Notes under the pieces: model-generated
Database searches by the model: none
Seen by the model: only the letters and a program-made list of their open reading frames with translations
What the model was told of the DNA's origin: nothing
Origin: CBFHND01 sp965657085
GTDB lineage: Bacteria; Pseudomonadota; Alphaproteobacteria; Rhodobacterales; Rhodobacteraceae
DNA: 8,168 nt
Assembly: GCA_965657085.1 (NCBI GenBank)
Contig: CBFHND010000052.1
Span: forward strand, 1 to 8,168
Direction: 5' to 3'
Shown: positions 1 through 6,727 of the stretch, one piece after another
How positions within the stretch are numbered: the stretch's first letter is position 1
Layout: the number at the start of each line of letters is the position of its first letter
Made by a program: the position numbers and the translations under genes

Positions 1-17
1 CCCCCCCCGCCGCTGTC

Positions 18-770
18 CTACATCTGCCCGCCCGCGATCTCGATGCACTGGCCGTTGATGCTTTGCGATCCCGGCCCCACCAACCATGCAGCCGCCGCCG
101 AAATCTCATCGACCTCCAGCAGACGCTTGTGCCGGTTGGCCTTGACCATCACATCACGCGCGTCTTGCGCGCTCATCCCTGTCCGCGCGGCGATCGTTTC
201 CTCGTTGCGGCTGACGATCGGCGTGTCGACATAGCCCGGGCACAGCGCGTTGAAGGTAAAGGGCTGGCCCATGTAATCCTCCGACAGCGACCGGATCAAC
301 CCGATCAACCCATGCTTGGACGCCGAATAGGCCGCAGCCCCCGGCAGCCCCCGCAGCCCTGCGACAGACGACACGCCGATGACCCGCCCCCAATCGGTCT
401 GCCGCATGGATTTGAGGCTTTCACGGATCGTCAGAAACGCCCCGTCGAGGTTGGTGGCCATCGTATTGCGCCAGAACTCCATGTCGGTCTTGTGCACCGC
501 GCGCCCTTCCGCGATGCCCGCGTTTGCCACGCAGATCTGGATGGGCCCGCGCGCCGCCACTGCCGCCGCAATGATCTCGGTCACGTCTTCCTCGTTGCGC
601 ACATCCATGGCGTGCCCGGTCATGCCTGCCTCTGCCACCTCGTCCAGCACCTCCTGCCGCCGCCCGGTGATGGTGACCTGCGCCCCCTGCGCCACCAGCA
701 TCTGCGCGATGCCAAGCCCGATGCCCGTGCCGCCGCCGGTCACCAGCGCGTGTTTTCCGTTCAATGCCAT
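18..770 (-). CDS. Short-chain dehydrogenase/reductase (SDR), NAD(P)-dependent, 3-hydroxybutyrate-dehydrogenase-like
   Basis: This is a classical 250-residue SDR, an oxidoreductase acting on a hydroxyl/keto substrate in the cytoplasm. Visible motifs are the cofactor glycine motif TGGGTGIG (11-18), NAG (83-85), structural Asn107 in TNLDG, catalytic Ser135, Tyr148 and Lys152 (YSASK), and the PG motif CPGYVDTP (177-184). The TGRR after the second beta strand (36-39) has arginines where NADP(H)-preferring members carry basic residues, so NADPH use is plausible (inference). The region after the PG motif resembles 3-hydroxybutyrate dehydrogenases and related ketoreductases, but the substrate cannot be fixed from sequence. 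The start at 770 is chosen because the glycine motif then lies at the usual distance from the N-terminus and a purine-rich GGGGAAGAGAG precedes it. The frame is open 27 codons further upstream, but that part is not SDR-like. The gene is divergent from the MBL gene and ends at a TAG close to the window edge. Confidence 0.93.
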   Translation of the reverse strand: MALNGKHALVTGGGTGIGLGIAQMLVAQGAQVTITGRRQEVLDEVAEAGMTGHAMDVRNEEDVTEIIAAAVAARGPIQICVANAGIAEGRAVHKTDMEFWRNTMATNLDGAFLTIRESLKSMRQTDWGRVIGVSSVAGLRGLPGAAAYSASKHGLIGLIRSLSEDYMGQPFTFNALCPGYVDTPIVSRNEETIAARTGMSAQDARDVMVKANRHKRLLEVDEISAAAAWLVGPGSQSINGQCIEIAGGQM

Positions 771-881
771 TGCTCTCTTCCCCTGTTGGTTTCGCGCAGC
801 GTACCGCCATGCCCCCGGCGCGCAAGAACTGACGCTGCGCGACGGGCACACAGAAATCGCGCATCCTCTCTTGCCTTACGT

Positions 882-897
882 ATTCATGTTTGCGAAT
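882..897. promoter_or_regulatory. ATTC-N8-GAAT inverted repeat, candidate SqrR/BigR-type operator
   Basis: In the 148-bp divergent gap there is an exact ATTC (882-885), eight bases, GAAT (894-897). From memory, this is the consensus reported for SqrR of Rhodobacter capsulatus, a persulfide-sensing ArsR-family repressor related to BigR. Reading through every ATTC in the window by eye I found no second exact match; random expectation is about 0.1 per window and about 0.002 for this gap. The repeat lies 21 bases upstream of the MBL start codon. A TTGCCT at 871-876 could be a -35 element, which would place the repeat over the -10 region and fit repression. However, no good -10 is visible (TGTAAA at 897-902 is the closest), so the promoter itself is not called. 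The repeat could also act on the divergent SDR gene. No ArsR-type gene is in the window. Confidence 0.45.
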
Positions 898-904
898 GTA
901 AATC

Positions 905-913
905 AAAGGAGAA
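905..913 (+). promoter_or_regulatory. Ribosome binding site of the MBL-fold gene
   Basis: AAAGGAGAA contains a strong Shine-Dalgarno core (AGGAG, 907-911), seven bases before the ATG at 919. It decides the start: the reading frame is open for a further 180 codons upstream, but that extension runs antisense over the SDR gene, and the signal peptide begins only at 919. Confidence 0.85.
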
Positions 914-918
914 CCACC

Positions 919-1890
919 ATGCGCCTTCTATCCCCCGTCATCGCACCTGCACTCGCACTCGCACTCGCTCTTGGCCTTGCCGCACCGGCTTTGGCGAGCG
1001 AGGACATCGCCGATCAATACCCGGCGTCCGAGCTCTATTCGAAACCGGTCGAGGTCATTCCCCATGTCTTCAGCGCCATTGGCGCCACAGCACCCCCGAC
1101 CTATGAGAATGCAGGTCACAACAACAATCTCAGTTTCATCGTCACGGATGAGGGCGTTGTGGTCATCAACGCCGGCGCATCCAGCCGGTTGGCCGAGGCA
1201 TTGCACACCGAGATCAAGGCCGTCACGGATCAGCCCGTGGTTCTGGTCATCAACGAGAACGGGCAGGGCCACGCGATGCTGGGCAACGGCTATTGGCGCG
1301 ACCTTGGTGTGGATATCCTCGCCCATGTGGATGCGGTGGAAGAAACCAGGCGCGACGGCGATTTCATCCTGCAGAACATGCAACGCTACAACCGCGACCG
1401 CGCGGAGGGCAGCCGGGTGGAACATGCGAACCTCACCTTCGAGGACCGACATGACATCAGCCTTGGCGGTGTGGACATCCAGGTGCTGCACCTTGGCCCC
1501 GCGCACGATCCCGGCGATGTGCAGGTCTGGATCCCCGCATGGAGCATGATGATCGCAGGCGACATCGCCTTTCACGAACGCATGTTGCCCATCTTTGCCC
1601 ACACCTGCACCAAGTGCTGGCTCGAGACATGGGACACCGCCTTTGAACCCTTGGCGCCCACGTACGTCATTCCCGGCCACGGCCACCCCACCAACCTTGC
1701 ACAGGTGCGCCGCTATACCCGCGACTACCTGATTGATCTGCGCGAAAAGATCGGCGCACATATCGACGCGGGTGGCGAATTGATCGACGCCTATTACGTG
1801 GATCAGGACCGATGGCGCGGGCTGGACACCTTTGACGAACTGGCCACAAGAAACGCAGGCCGCGTGTTCGAGGAAATGGAATGGGAATGA
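919..1890 (+). CDS. Exported MBL-fold metallo-hydrolase-like protein with degenerate metal motif
   Basis: The 323-residue protein has a signal peptide (Ala-Leu repeats 11-18, AxA cleavage likely after Ala26), so it probably acts in the periplasm. The body is a metallo-beta-lactamase fold: an N-terminal strand region (68-85, NNNLSFIVTDEGVVVINAG), His196 in LGPAHDPGD, Asp215 in IAGDIAF, and His254/His256 in IPGHGHP. The usual HxHxDH after the second strand block is replaced by NENGQGHA (112-119), so several ligands of a normal dinuclear zinc site are missing. I recall related proteins with a similar NGQGH-type motif, which would make this a subfamily trait rather than a local mutation. HTCTKC (228-233) adds a His and a CxxC pair that could bind metal or form a disulfide. 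Relatives of this broad type occur near sulfur-oxidation genes, and the operator-like repeat upstream fits a sulfur role, but the reaction is unknown. The stop overlaps the next gene. Confidence 0.88.
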   Translation: MRLLSPVIAPALALALALGLAAPALASEDIADQYPASELYSKPVEVIPHVFSAIGATAPPTYENAGHNNNLSFIVTDEGVVVINAGASSRLAEALHTEIKAVTDQPVVLVINENGQGHAMLGNGYWRDLGVDILAHVDAVEETRRDGDFILQNMQRYNRDRAEGSRVEHANLTFEDRHDISLGGVDIQVLHLGPAHDPGDVQVWIPAWSMMIAGDIAFHERMLPIFAHTCTKCWLETWDTAFEPLAPTYVIPGHGHPTNLAQVRRYTRDYLIDLREKIGAHIDAGGELIDAYYVDQDRWRGLDTFDELATRNAGRVFEEMEWE

Positions 1891-2345
1891 GCCCTCTGAA
1901 GATGATCGACATGCCGCCCGTGTGGCTCGCGGGCTTCGTTGCACTGGCTTGGGCGCAAGGGCGATGGTTTGACATGGGGCTGAGCCTTGCGCATCCGATC
2001 ACCCAGCTTCTGGGTGGGTTGCTCGTGGGGGCGGGGATCGTTCTGATCGCGCTGGCGGCCTATGAGTTTCGCCGTCACGCCACCACCATCATACCGCACC
2101 AGATGCCATCGCGGGTGATCCAATCGGGCATTTTCTCGCGCTCGCGCAACCCCATCTATCTGGGCGATGCGCTGATCCTTGCGGGGCTTGTTCTGCGCAT
2201 GGACGCGGTGGCGTCCTTGGTGCTCGTGCCGGTCTTTGTCTGGGTGATCGAGCGGCGCTTTGTCATCGGCGAAGAGGACCGGATGCGTCGTGAATTCCGG
2301 GCCGATTTCGCGCGCTACGCACAAAAAGTACGTCGGTGGGTGTAA
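1881..2345 (+). CDS. Membrane methyltransferase of the isoprenylcysteine carboxyl methyltransferase (ICMT)/PEMT-like family
   Basis: A 154-residue integral membrane protein with hydrophobic segments near 12-27, 41-60 and 95-125. The family signature is clear in the C-terminal half: His73-Pro region, GIFSRSRNPIYLG (83-95), then the glutamate pair EE (131-132) and a closing FxxYxxxVRRW (143-153). In this family these elements form the S-adenosylmethionine pocket at the membrane face. Bacterial members methylate various, mostly unknown acceptors; protein prenylation is not expected here. The ATG at 1881 overlaps the MBL stop by ten bases and has GAGGAA (1870-1875) five bases upstream. The ATG at 1887 would give a classic ATGA overlap but a poorer spacing. 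Either way the two genes are probably translationally coupled, suggesting that their functions are linked. The substrate cannot be read from the sequence. Confidence 0.88.
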   Translation: MGMSPLKMIDMPPVWLAGFVALAWAQGRWFDMGLSLAHPITQLLGGLLVGAGIVLIALAAYEFRRHATTIIPHQMPSRVIQSGIFSRSRNPIYLGDALILAGLVLRMDAVASLVLVPVFVWVIERRFVIGEEDRMRREFRADFARYAQKVRRWV

Positions 2346-2362
2346 ATCTTTCCAAAAATTAC

Positions 2363-2377
2363 CGCTGCGCCGCAGCG
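2363..2377. repeat. 15-bp palindrome in the pntA leader
   Basis: CGCTGCG-C-CGCAGCG is a perfect inverted repeat (7-bp arms, 1-base centre) 18 bases after the methyltransferase stop and 94 bases before the pntA start. As RNA it would fold with about 5 bp around a 5-base loop. It has no T-run after it, so it is not a normal intrinsic terminator. It may be a protein-binding site or chance in GC-rich DNA. The rest of this 126-base gap shows a direct repeat GGATAGTG (2405-2412 and 2442-2449) and no promoter I would call. Confidence 0.3.
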
Positions 2378-2471
2378 TCGCAACTTGTGCTGGCGGCGCG
2401 CTCAGGATAGTGGACAAGGCGCGCATCAGCGCCATGTTGCCGGATAGTGATTCAAGACGGGGGGTTTTCGA

Positions 2472-4052
2472 GTGAAAATCGGAACACCAAAAGAGACTTT
2501 CGAAGGCGAGCGCCGTGTGGCGATGACGCCCGACAGCGCCCAACAGTTGCAAAAACTGGGCCATACTTGCGTGATCGAAAAGGGGGCGGGCATCGAGGCC
2601 GGTTTCTCCGACGCCGATTACAAGGCTGCGGGCGTCGAAGTGGCCGCCACCACCGCAGCGCTTTACAAGGCCGCCGACGTGGTCGCCAAGGTGCGCCCGC
2701 CCAGTGATGCGGAAATCAAGCGGCTGCGTGAAGGTCAGACGTTGATCTCGTTCTTCTATCCCGGTCAGAACGAAGCGTTGATGGAAGCCGCCGCCAAGAA
2801 AGGCAGCACCGTCGTCGCCATGGACATGGTCCCGCGCATCAGCCGGGCGCAAAAGATGGATGCTCTGTCGTCCATGGCCAACATCGCGGGCTACCGCGCG
2901 GTGATCGAGGCAGGCAACAACTTTGGCCGCTTCTTTACCGGTCAGGTCACGGCGGCGGGCAAGGTGCCTCCGGCCAAGGTGCTGGTCATTGGTGCGGGTG
3001 TTGCGGGTCTTGCGGCCATTGGCACATCGACCAGCCTTGGTGCGATCACCTACGCCTTCGACGTGCGCCCTGAAGTGGCCGAACAGATCGAATCGATGGG
3101 CGCCGAATTCGTCTTCCTCGAATTCGAGGAAACGGATCAGGACAGCTCGGCTACCGGTGGCTATGCCGCCCCGTCGAGCCCGGAATTCCGCGACAAGCAG
3201 CTTGAGAAGTTCCGCGAAATGGCGCCAGAGATGGACATTGTCATCTGTACGGCACTCATCCCCAACCGCGAAGCGCCCGAGCTTTGGACGCCTGACATGG
3301 TAGCGGCGATGAAGCCCGGCAGCGTCATCATCGACCTCGCGGCGGAAAAGGGCGGAAACTGCAAGCTGACCGTCATGGACGAGAAGATCGTGACCGACAA
3401 TGGCGTTACCATCGTCGGCTATACCGACTTCCCCAGCCGCATGGCCACACAGGCCTCCACGCTTTATGCCACCAACATTCGTCACATGCTGACCGACCTT
3501 ACCCCTGAAAAGGACGGTGTGATCGATCACAACATGGAAGACGACGTGATCCGGGGCGCCACCATCGCGCACGAGAAGGCCGTGACCTTCCCGCCGCCAC
3601 CACCCAAGGTGGCCGCCATCGCGGCGGCCCCGAAGAAGGAAGCGCCCAAGGAACTGACCGCAGAAGAAAAACGCGCGCAGGAAGTGGCGGCCTTCCAACA
3701 ACAGACCAAGACGCAGGTCACGATGCTGGCCGTGGGCGCCGCAATCGTTCTGGGCATTGGCCTGATCCCCGGCATGCCTGCGAGTTTCATGCAGCATTTC
3801 ATCGTCTTCGTGCTGTCCGTGTTCATCGGTTTCCAGGTGATCTGGAACGTGGCGCATTCGCTGCACACACCGCTGATGGCGGTGACCAACGCGATCTCGT
3901 CGATCATCATTCTCGGGGCCTTGATCCAGATCGGATCGACCAGCCTGCTGATCACGCTCCTTGCTGCGCTGGGCATTTTCATGGCCGCCGTGAACATCTT
4001 CGGTGGCTTCCTCGTGACACGGCGCATGCTCGCCATGTTCCAGAAATCTTAA
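2472..4052 (+). CDS. pntA: NAD(P) transhydrogenase subunit alpha (proton-translocating)
   Basis: The 526-residue alpha subunit binds NAD(H) and forms part of the membrane channel of the enzyme that couples proton entry to hydride transfer from NADH to NADP+. Domain I covers about 1-370. It opens with KIGTPKET (2-9), has the conserved RISRAQKMDALSSMANIAGY region (122-141), the NAD-binding GAGVAGL (174-180) followed by Asp197, and VGYTDFPSRM (315-324). A Pro/Ala/Lys linker (374-392) leads to a membrane domain with about four helices (roughly 418-433, 441-460, 470-485, 490-513). This is the fused alpha layout as in E. coli, unlike the split PntAA/PntAB of Rhodospirillum rubrum. The start is GTG at 2472: the frame has a TGA at 2448-2450 and no ATG in between, and a G-run (2459-2464) is the only Shine-Dalgarno-like element. 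pntB follows after 15 bases. Confidence 0.97.
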   Translation: MKIGTPKETFEGERRVAMTPDSAQQLQKLGHTCVIEKGAGIEAGFSDADYKAAGVEVAATTAALYKAADVVAKVRPPSDAEIKRLREGQTLISFFYPGQNEALMEAAAKKGSTVVAMDMVPRISRAQKMDALSSMANIAGYRAVIEAGNNFGRFFTGQVTAAGKVPPAKVLVIGAGVAGLAAIGTSTSLGAITYAFDVRPEVAEQIESMGAEFVFLEFEETDQDSSATGGYAAPSSPEFRDKQLEKFREMAPEMDIVICTALIPNREAPELWTPDMVAAMKPGSVIIDLAAEKGGNCKLTVMDEKIVTDNGVTIVGYTDFPSRMATQASTLYATNIRHMLTDLTPEKDGVIDHNMEDDVIRGATIAHEKAVTFPPPPPKVAAIAAAPKKEAPKELTAEEKRAQEVAAFQQQTKTQVTMLAVGAAIVLGIGLIPGMPASFMQHFIVFVLSVFIGFQVIWNVAHSLHTPLMAVTNAISSIIILGALIQIGSTSLLITLLAALGIFMAAVNIFGGFLVTRRMLAMFQKS

Positions 4053-4067
4053 AGAGGGGCGGGGACT

Positions 4068-5585
4068 ATGGAAAACGCATTCACCATCGCGGCCTATGTG
4101 GTCGCAGCCATCCTTTTCATCCTCTCGCTGGGCGGCCTTTCGGGGCAGGAAAGCGCCAAGCGCGCCGTCTGGTATGGCATTGCAGGCATGACGCTGGCCG
4201 TCTTGGCCACGATCATCGGACCGGGGGCGGGCCTTTGGCTGCTGTCGCTGATCCTGATCGCGGCAGGCGGGGCCGTTGGCTATCAACTCGCCACCAAGGT
4301 CGAGATGACCCAGATGCCCGAACTTGTGGCCATCATGCACAGCCTTGTCGGGCTCGCGGCGGTCTTTGTCGGGTTCAACGCGGATCTGATGATCAACTAC
4401 ATCTCAGGTATCTATCAGGAGCAGGGCCTTGTGCTTGGTGCGGTCGGCGCTGATGGCCTGACAGCCATTGGCCTGTCCAAGGAAGTCTACAACACCCTCT
4501 CAAGCTTTGGTCAGCTGATCGCCAAGAAATCCGGCGTCGAGATCGGCATTCTGCGGGTCGAACTGGTGCTGGGCATCTGGATCGGTGCCGTGACCTTTAC
4601 CGGCTCCGTCATTGCCTATGCCAAGCTGGCGGGCAATTCGTCGAAGCTGCCATTCGAGATCGATACAAGCGCCAAGAAACTGCCCGGCGGGCATTACCTG
4701 AACGCAGGCGCCGCTGCGCTGTCGGTGATCTTTGCGATCATGTACCTCGGCAATGGGGGGACGTTCACGCTGGTCCTGCTGACGCTGCTGGGTCTTTTCA
4801 TCGGCTATCACCTTATCATGGGTATCGGCGGTGCGGATATGCCCGTGGTGGTCTCCATGCTCAACAGCTATTCGGGCTGGGCGGCGGCGGCCATCGGCTT
4901 CAGCCTCGGAAATGACCTGCTGATCGTGGTGGGTGCGCTTGTGGGCTCTTCGGGTGCGATCCTGTCCTACATCATGTGCAAGGCCATGAACCGGTCCTTC
5001 GTCAGCGTGATCCTCGGCGGCTTTGGCGGCCCTGCAGGCGAACAGATGGCCGTGGAAGGCGAACAGGTCGCGATTGAGGCGGACGGCGTGGCCGCAGCCC
5101 TGAACGAGGCCGACAGCATTGTCATCATCCCCGGCTACGGCATGGCGGTGGCACAGGCCCAGCAGGGCGTGGCCGAACTGACCCGCAAGCTGCGTGCCAA
5201 GGGCAAGACCGTGCGCTTTGCGATCCACCCGGTTGCGGGCCGCTTGCCCGGTCACATGAACGTTCTGCTGGCCGAGGCCAAGGTGCCCTATGACATCGTT
5301 CTGGAAATGGACGAGATCAACGACGACTTCCCCGACACGGACGTTGCCATCGTGATCGGGTCCAACGACATCGTGAACCCGGCCGCACAGGACGATCCCA
5401 ACAGCCCCATCGCCGGCATGCCGGTTCTGGAATGCTGGAAGGCCAAGACGGTCTTTGTCTCCAAGCGGGGGCAGGGCACGGGCTACTCCGGGATCGAGAA
5501 CCCGCTGTTCTTCAAGGAGAACACGCGCATGTTCTACGGCGATGCCAAGGCGTCGATCGACAAGCTGTTGCCGATGATCGACTGA
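4068..5585 (+). CDS. pntB: NAD(P) transhydrogenase subunit beta (proton-translocating)
   Basis: The 505-residue beta subunit carries most of the transmembrane channel and the NADP(H)-binding domain III. Channel residues known from E. coli are recognisable: His91 (AIMHSLVGLAA), Asp257 (GGADMPVVVS, E. coli Asp213) and Asn266 (MLNSYSG, E. coli Asn222). Domain III has PGYGMAVAQ (355-363), HPVAGRLPGHMNVLLAEA (387-404), GSNDIVNPAAQDDPNSPIAG (431-450) and KRGQGTGYSGIENPLFF (466-482). The His91 numbering equals E. coli, while Asp and Asn are both shifted by 44, so a net 44-residue insertion lies between them, around 104-160, before the helix with GIWIGAVTFTGS. The E. coli protein is about 462 residues, which agrees. 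GAGGGG precedes the ATG, 15 bases after pntA, so the two genes form one operon. Two stem-loops follow the stop. Confidence 0.97.
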   Translation: MENAFTIAAYVVAAILFILSLGGLSGQESAKRAVWYGIAGMTLAVLATIIGPGAGLWLLSLILIAAGGAVGYQLATKVEMTQMPELVAIMHSLVGLAAVFVGFNADLMINYISGIYQEQGLVLGAVGADGLTAIGLSKEVYNTLSSFGQLIAKKSGVEIGILRVELVLGIWIGAVTFTGSVIAYAKLAGNSSKLPFEIDTSAKKLPGGHYLNAGAAALSVIFAIMYLGNGGTFTLVLLTLLGLFIGYHLIMGIGGADMPVVVSMLNSYSGWAAAAIGFSLGNDLLIVVGALVGSSGAILSYIMCKAMNRSFVSVILGGFGGPAGEQMAVEGEQVAIEADGVAAALNEADSIVIIPGYGMAVAQAQQGVAELTRKLRAKGKTVRFAIHPVAGRLPGHMNVLLAEAKVPYDIVLEMDEINDDFPDTDVAIVIGSNDIVNPAAQDDPNSPIAGMPVLECWKAKTVFVSKRGQGTGYSGIENPLFFKENTRMFYGDAKASIDKLLPMID

Positions 5586-5591
5586 CCCGCA

Positions 5592-5621
5592 CTCGGCGCG
5601 CCGAAAGGCCGACGCGCCGAG
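5592..5621 (+). other. Stem-loop just after pntB
   Basis: CTCGGCGCG (5592-5600) pairs perfectly with CGCGCCGAG (5613-5621) across a 12-base loop; the loop contains CC-GAAA-GG, which could extend the structure. It starts six bases after the pntB stop. There is no T-run behind it, so it may stabilise the 3' end of the mRNA or slow polymerase ahead of the terminator that follows. Confidence 0.6.
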
Positions 5622-5633
5622 GCAGTGAAATGT

Positions 5634-5669
5634 GGAATGCCTCGCCTTTGGGCGGGGCATTTCCTTTTT
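5634..5669 (+). terminator. Intrinsic terminator of the pntAB operon
   Basis: GGAATGCCTCGCC (5634-5646) pairs with GGCGGGGCATTTC (5651-5663) over 13 positions, two of them G-U, around a TTTG loop, followed by T5 at 5665-5669. The GC-rich stem, tight loop and T-run are typical of a Rho-independent terminator. It separates pntAB from the downstream pair. Confidence 0.85.
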
Positions 5670-5710
5670 GTTAACTTATTGCTGCCCGGTTTGACGTGTT
5701 CCTTGGGCGC

Positions 5711-6643
5711 ATGAACAAGGTTAACTGGAAATTCCGAAACGCATCACGTGAGGCCATTGCGCACAACGGGTGGGTCAGGGATCTTGGCCGCCACATGGCT
5801 GTATTCGTGCCGCGCGGTCGTCTTTTGCTGGTGACGTTCGACCGCAAGGACATGCATCTCGAACCTGCGCCGCGCTACCCTTGGGGCAGCAGTTTTGCCG
5901 CCAAGGCGGGGTATTCGCATCTTGGCATAATCATGAAAGGGCCAAGCGACTGGTTCCGCCAGCGGCCCATTCTGGATTTCTTTGATGAATTGCGTGACGA
6001 GGGGTTCTTCGAGTTCTTCGACGAGGTCGTTTTCTATGGCAGTTCCATGGGCGGGTTTGCGGCCTGCACCTTCAGCGCTGCGGCCCCCGGTGCGCGTGTT
6101 GTGGCCTTCAGCCCGCAATCCACGCTGAGGCTGGATCGTGCACCGTTTGAAAAGCGCTATTTCAGGGGCTACACCTTGGGCAATTGGGACGACCCGCGCT
6201 ATGTCGATGCGGCGACGACGCTCAGGCTGGCCGGGGGTGTGAGCGTCTTTTGCGATCCCTTTCACACCGAAGATGCCGCGCACCTTGCCCGGTTGCCGAA
6301 GGCGCACATGCGCGTGATCGCCTGTCCTTATGTCGGCCACAGGGTGCCGCAGGTCCTTTCCCGATATGGCGGGTTTTCCACGTTCATGCAGGACGTGATC
6401 GAAGGGCGCGCAGATGTGGCCCGCATCAGGGCCTTCATGGCGGGCCGCAAGAGGTCCACGGCCTATCACCGGCAACTGGCCATTCATGCGCTGAACCGCA
6501 ACCACCCGGAGTTGGCGTTGCGTGTCATCGAGGCGGTTCAGGCCCGTGACCCCCAAGAGGATTTCCCGGTTCTTATCCGACAGGCAAAGCGGCGTCGTGC
6601 CCGAATGATGGGTGTTACCGTGCCGGATGAGGTCGCGGCATAG
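5711..6643 (+). CDS. Alpha/beta-hydrolase-like protein, first of two tandem paralogues
   Basis: A 310-residue soluble protein with no signal peptide or membrane segment. VVFYGSSMGG (106-115) is a GxSxG nucleophile elbow after a beta strand, with Ser112 as probable nucleophile. It is followed by a helix and strand ending in VVAFSPQSTL (130-139). Asp182 (CDPFH, 181-185) after the next strand and His210 (GHRVP, 209-213) are at the order and spacing expected for the acid and base of a Ser-Asp-His triad. The C-terminal part (about 233-278) is helical with a TPR-like pattern (AYHRQLAIHALNRNHPELAL, 251-270). I do not recognise the substrate; a hydrolase or acyltransferase role is inference. ATG 5711 is chosen because MNKVNWKFR lines up with MGKGYWKFR of the neighbour; a GTG at 5696 in frame is possible. 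The Shine-Dalgarno is weak, and the gene begins only 41 bases after the pntB terminator T-run. A close paralogue follows after 84 bases. Confidence 0.85.
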   Translation: MNKVNWKFRNASREAIAHNGWVRDLGRHMAVFVPRGRLLLVTFDRKDMHLEPAPRYPWGSSFAAKAGYSHLGIIMKGPSDWFRQRPILDFFDELRDEGFFEFFDEVVFYGSSMGGFAACTFSAAAPGARVVAFSPQSTLRLDRAPFEKRYFRGYTLGNWDDPRYVDAATTLRLAGGVSVFCDPFHTEDAAHLARLPKAHMRVIACPYVGHRVPQVLSRYGGFSTFMQDVIEGRADVARIRAFMAGRKRSTAYHRQLAIHALNRNHPELALRVIEAVQARDPQEDFPVLIRQAKRRRARMMGVTVPDEVAA

Positions 6644-6727
6644 CCGGATCAGATCCCGGTGGTCCACAGTTTGCAATGATGTGTGGGCTTAGGCCTTTGG
6701 CAAGACCTTGAGTGTATCAGGGCTGTC

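Noticed and set aside
379..918. 180-codon upstream extension of the MBL frame
   Set aside because: It is antisense to the SDR, lacks MBL similarity, and the signal peptide and strong ribosome site put the start at 919.
63..1106. Long plus-strand open frame over the SDR gene
   Set aside because: Arg/Pro/His-rich shadow of a well-defined SDR on the other strand; it crosses the divergent promoter region.
3107..3123. Second ATTC...GAAT pair inside pntA
   Set aside because: The spacing is nine, not eight, and it lies within coding sequence, where it encodes conserved-looking residues; taken as chance.
1803..4340. 845-codon open frame on the minus strand
   Set aside because: It runs antisense to the methyltransferase and pntA, is rich in His/Arg/Gly/Asp without any domain, and is a typical stop-free shadow frame of GC-rich coding DNA.
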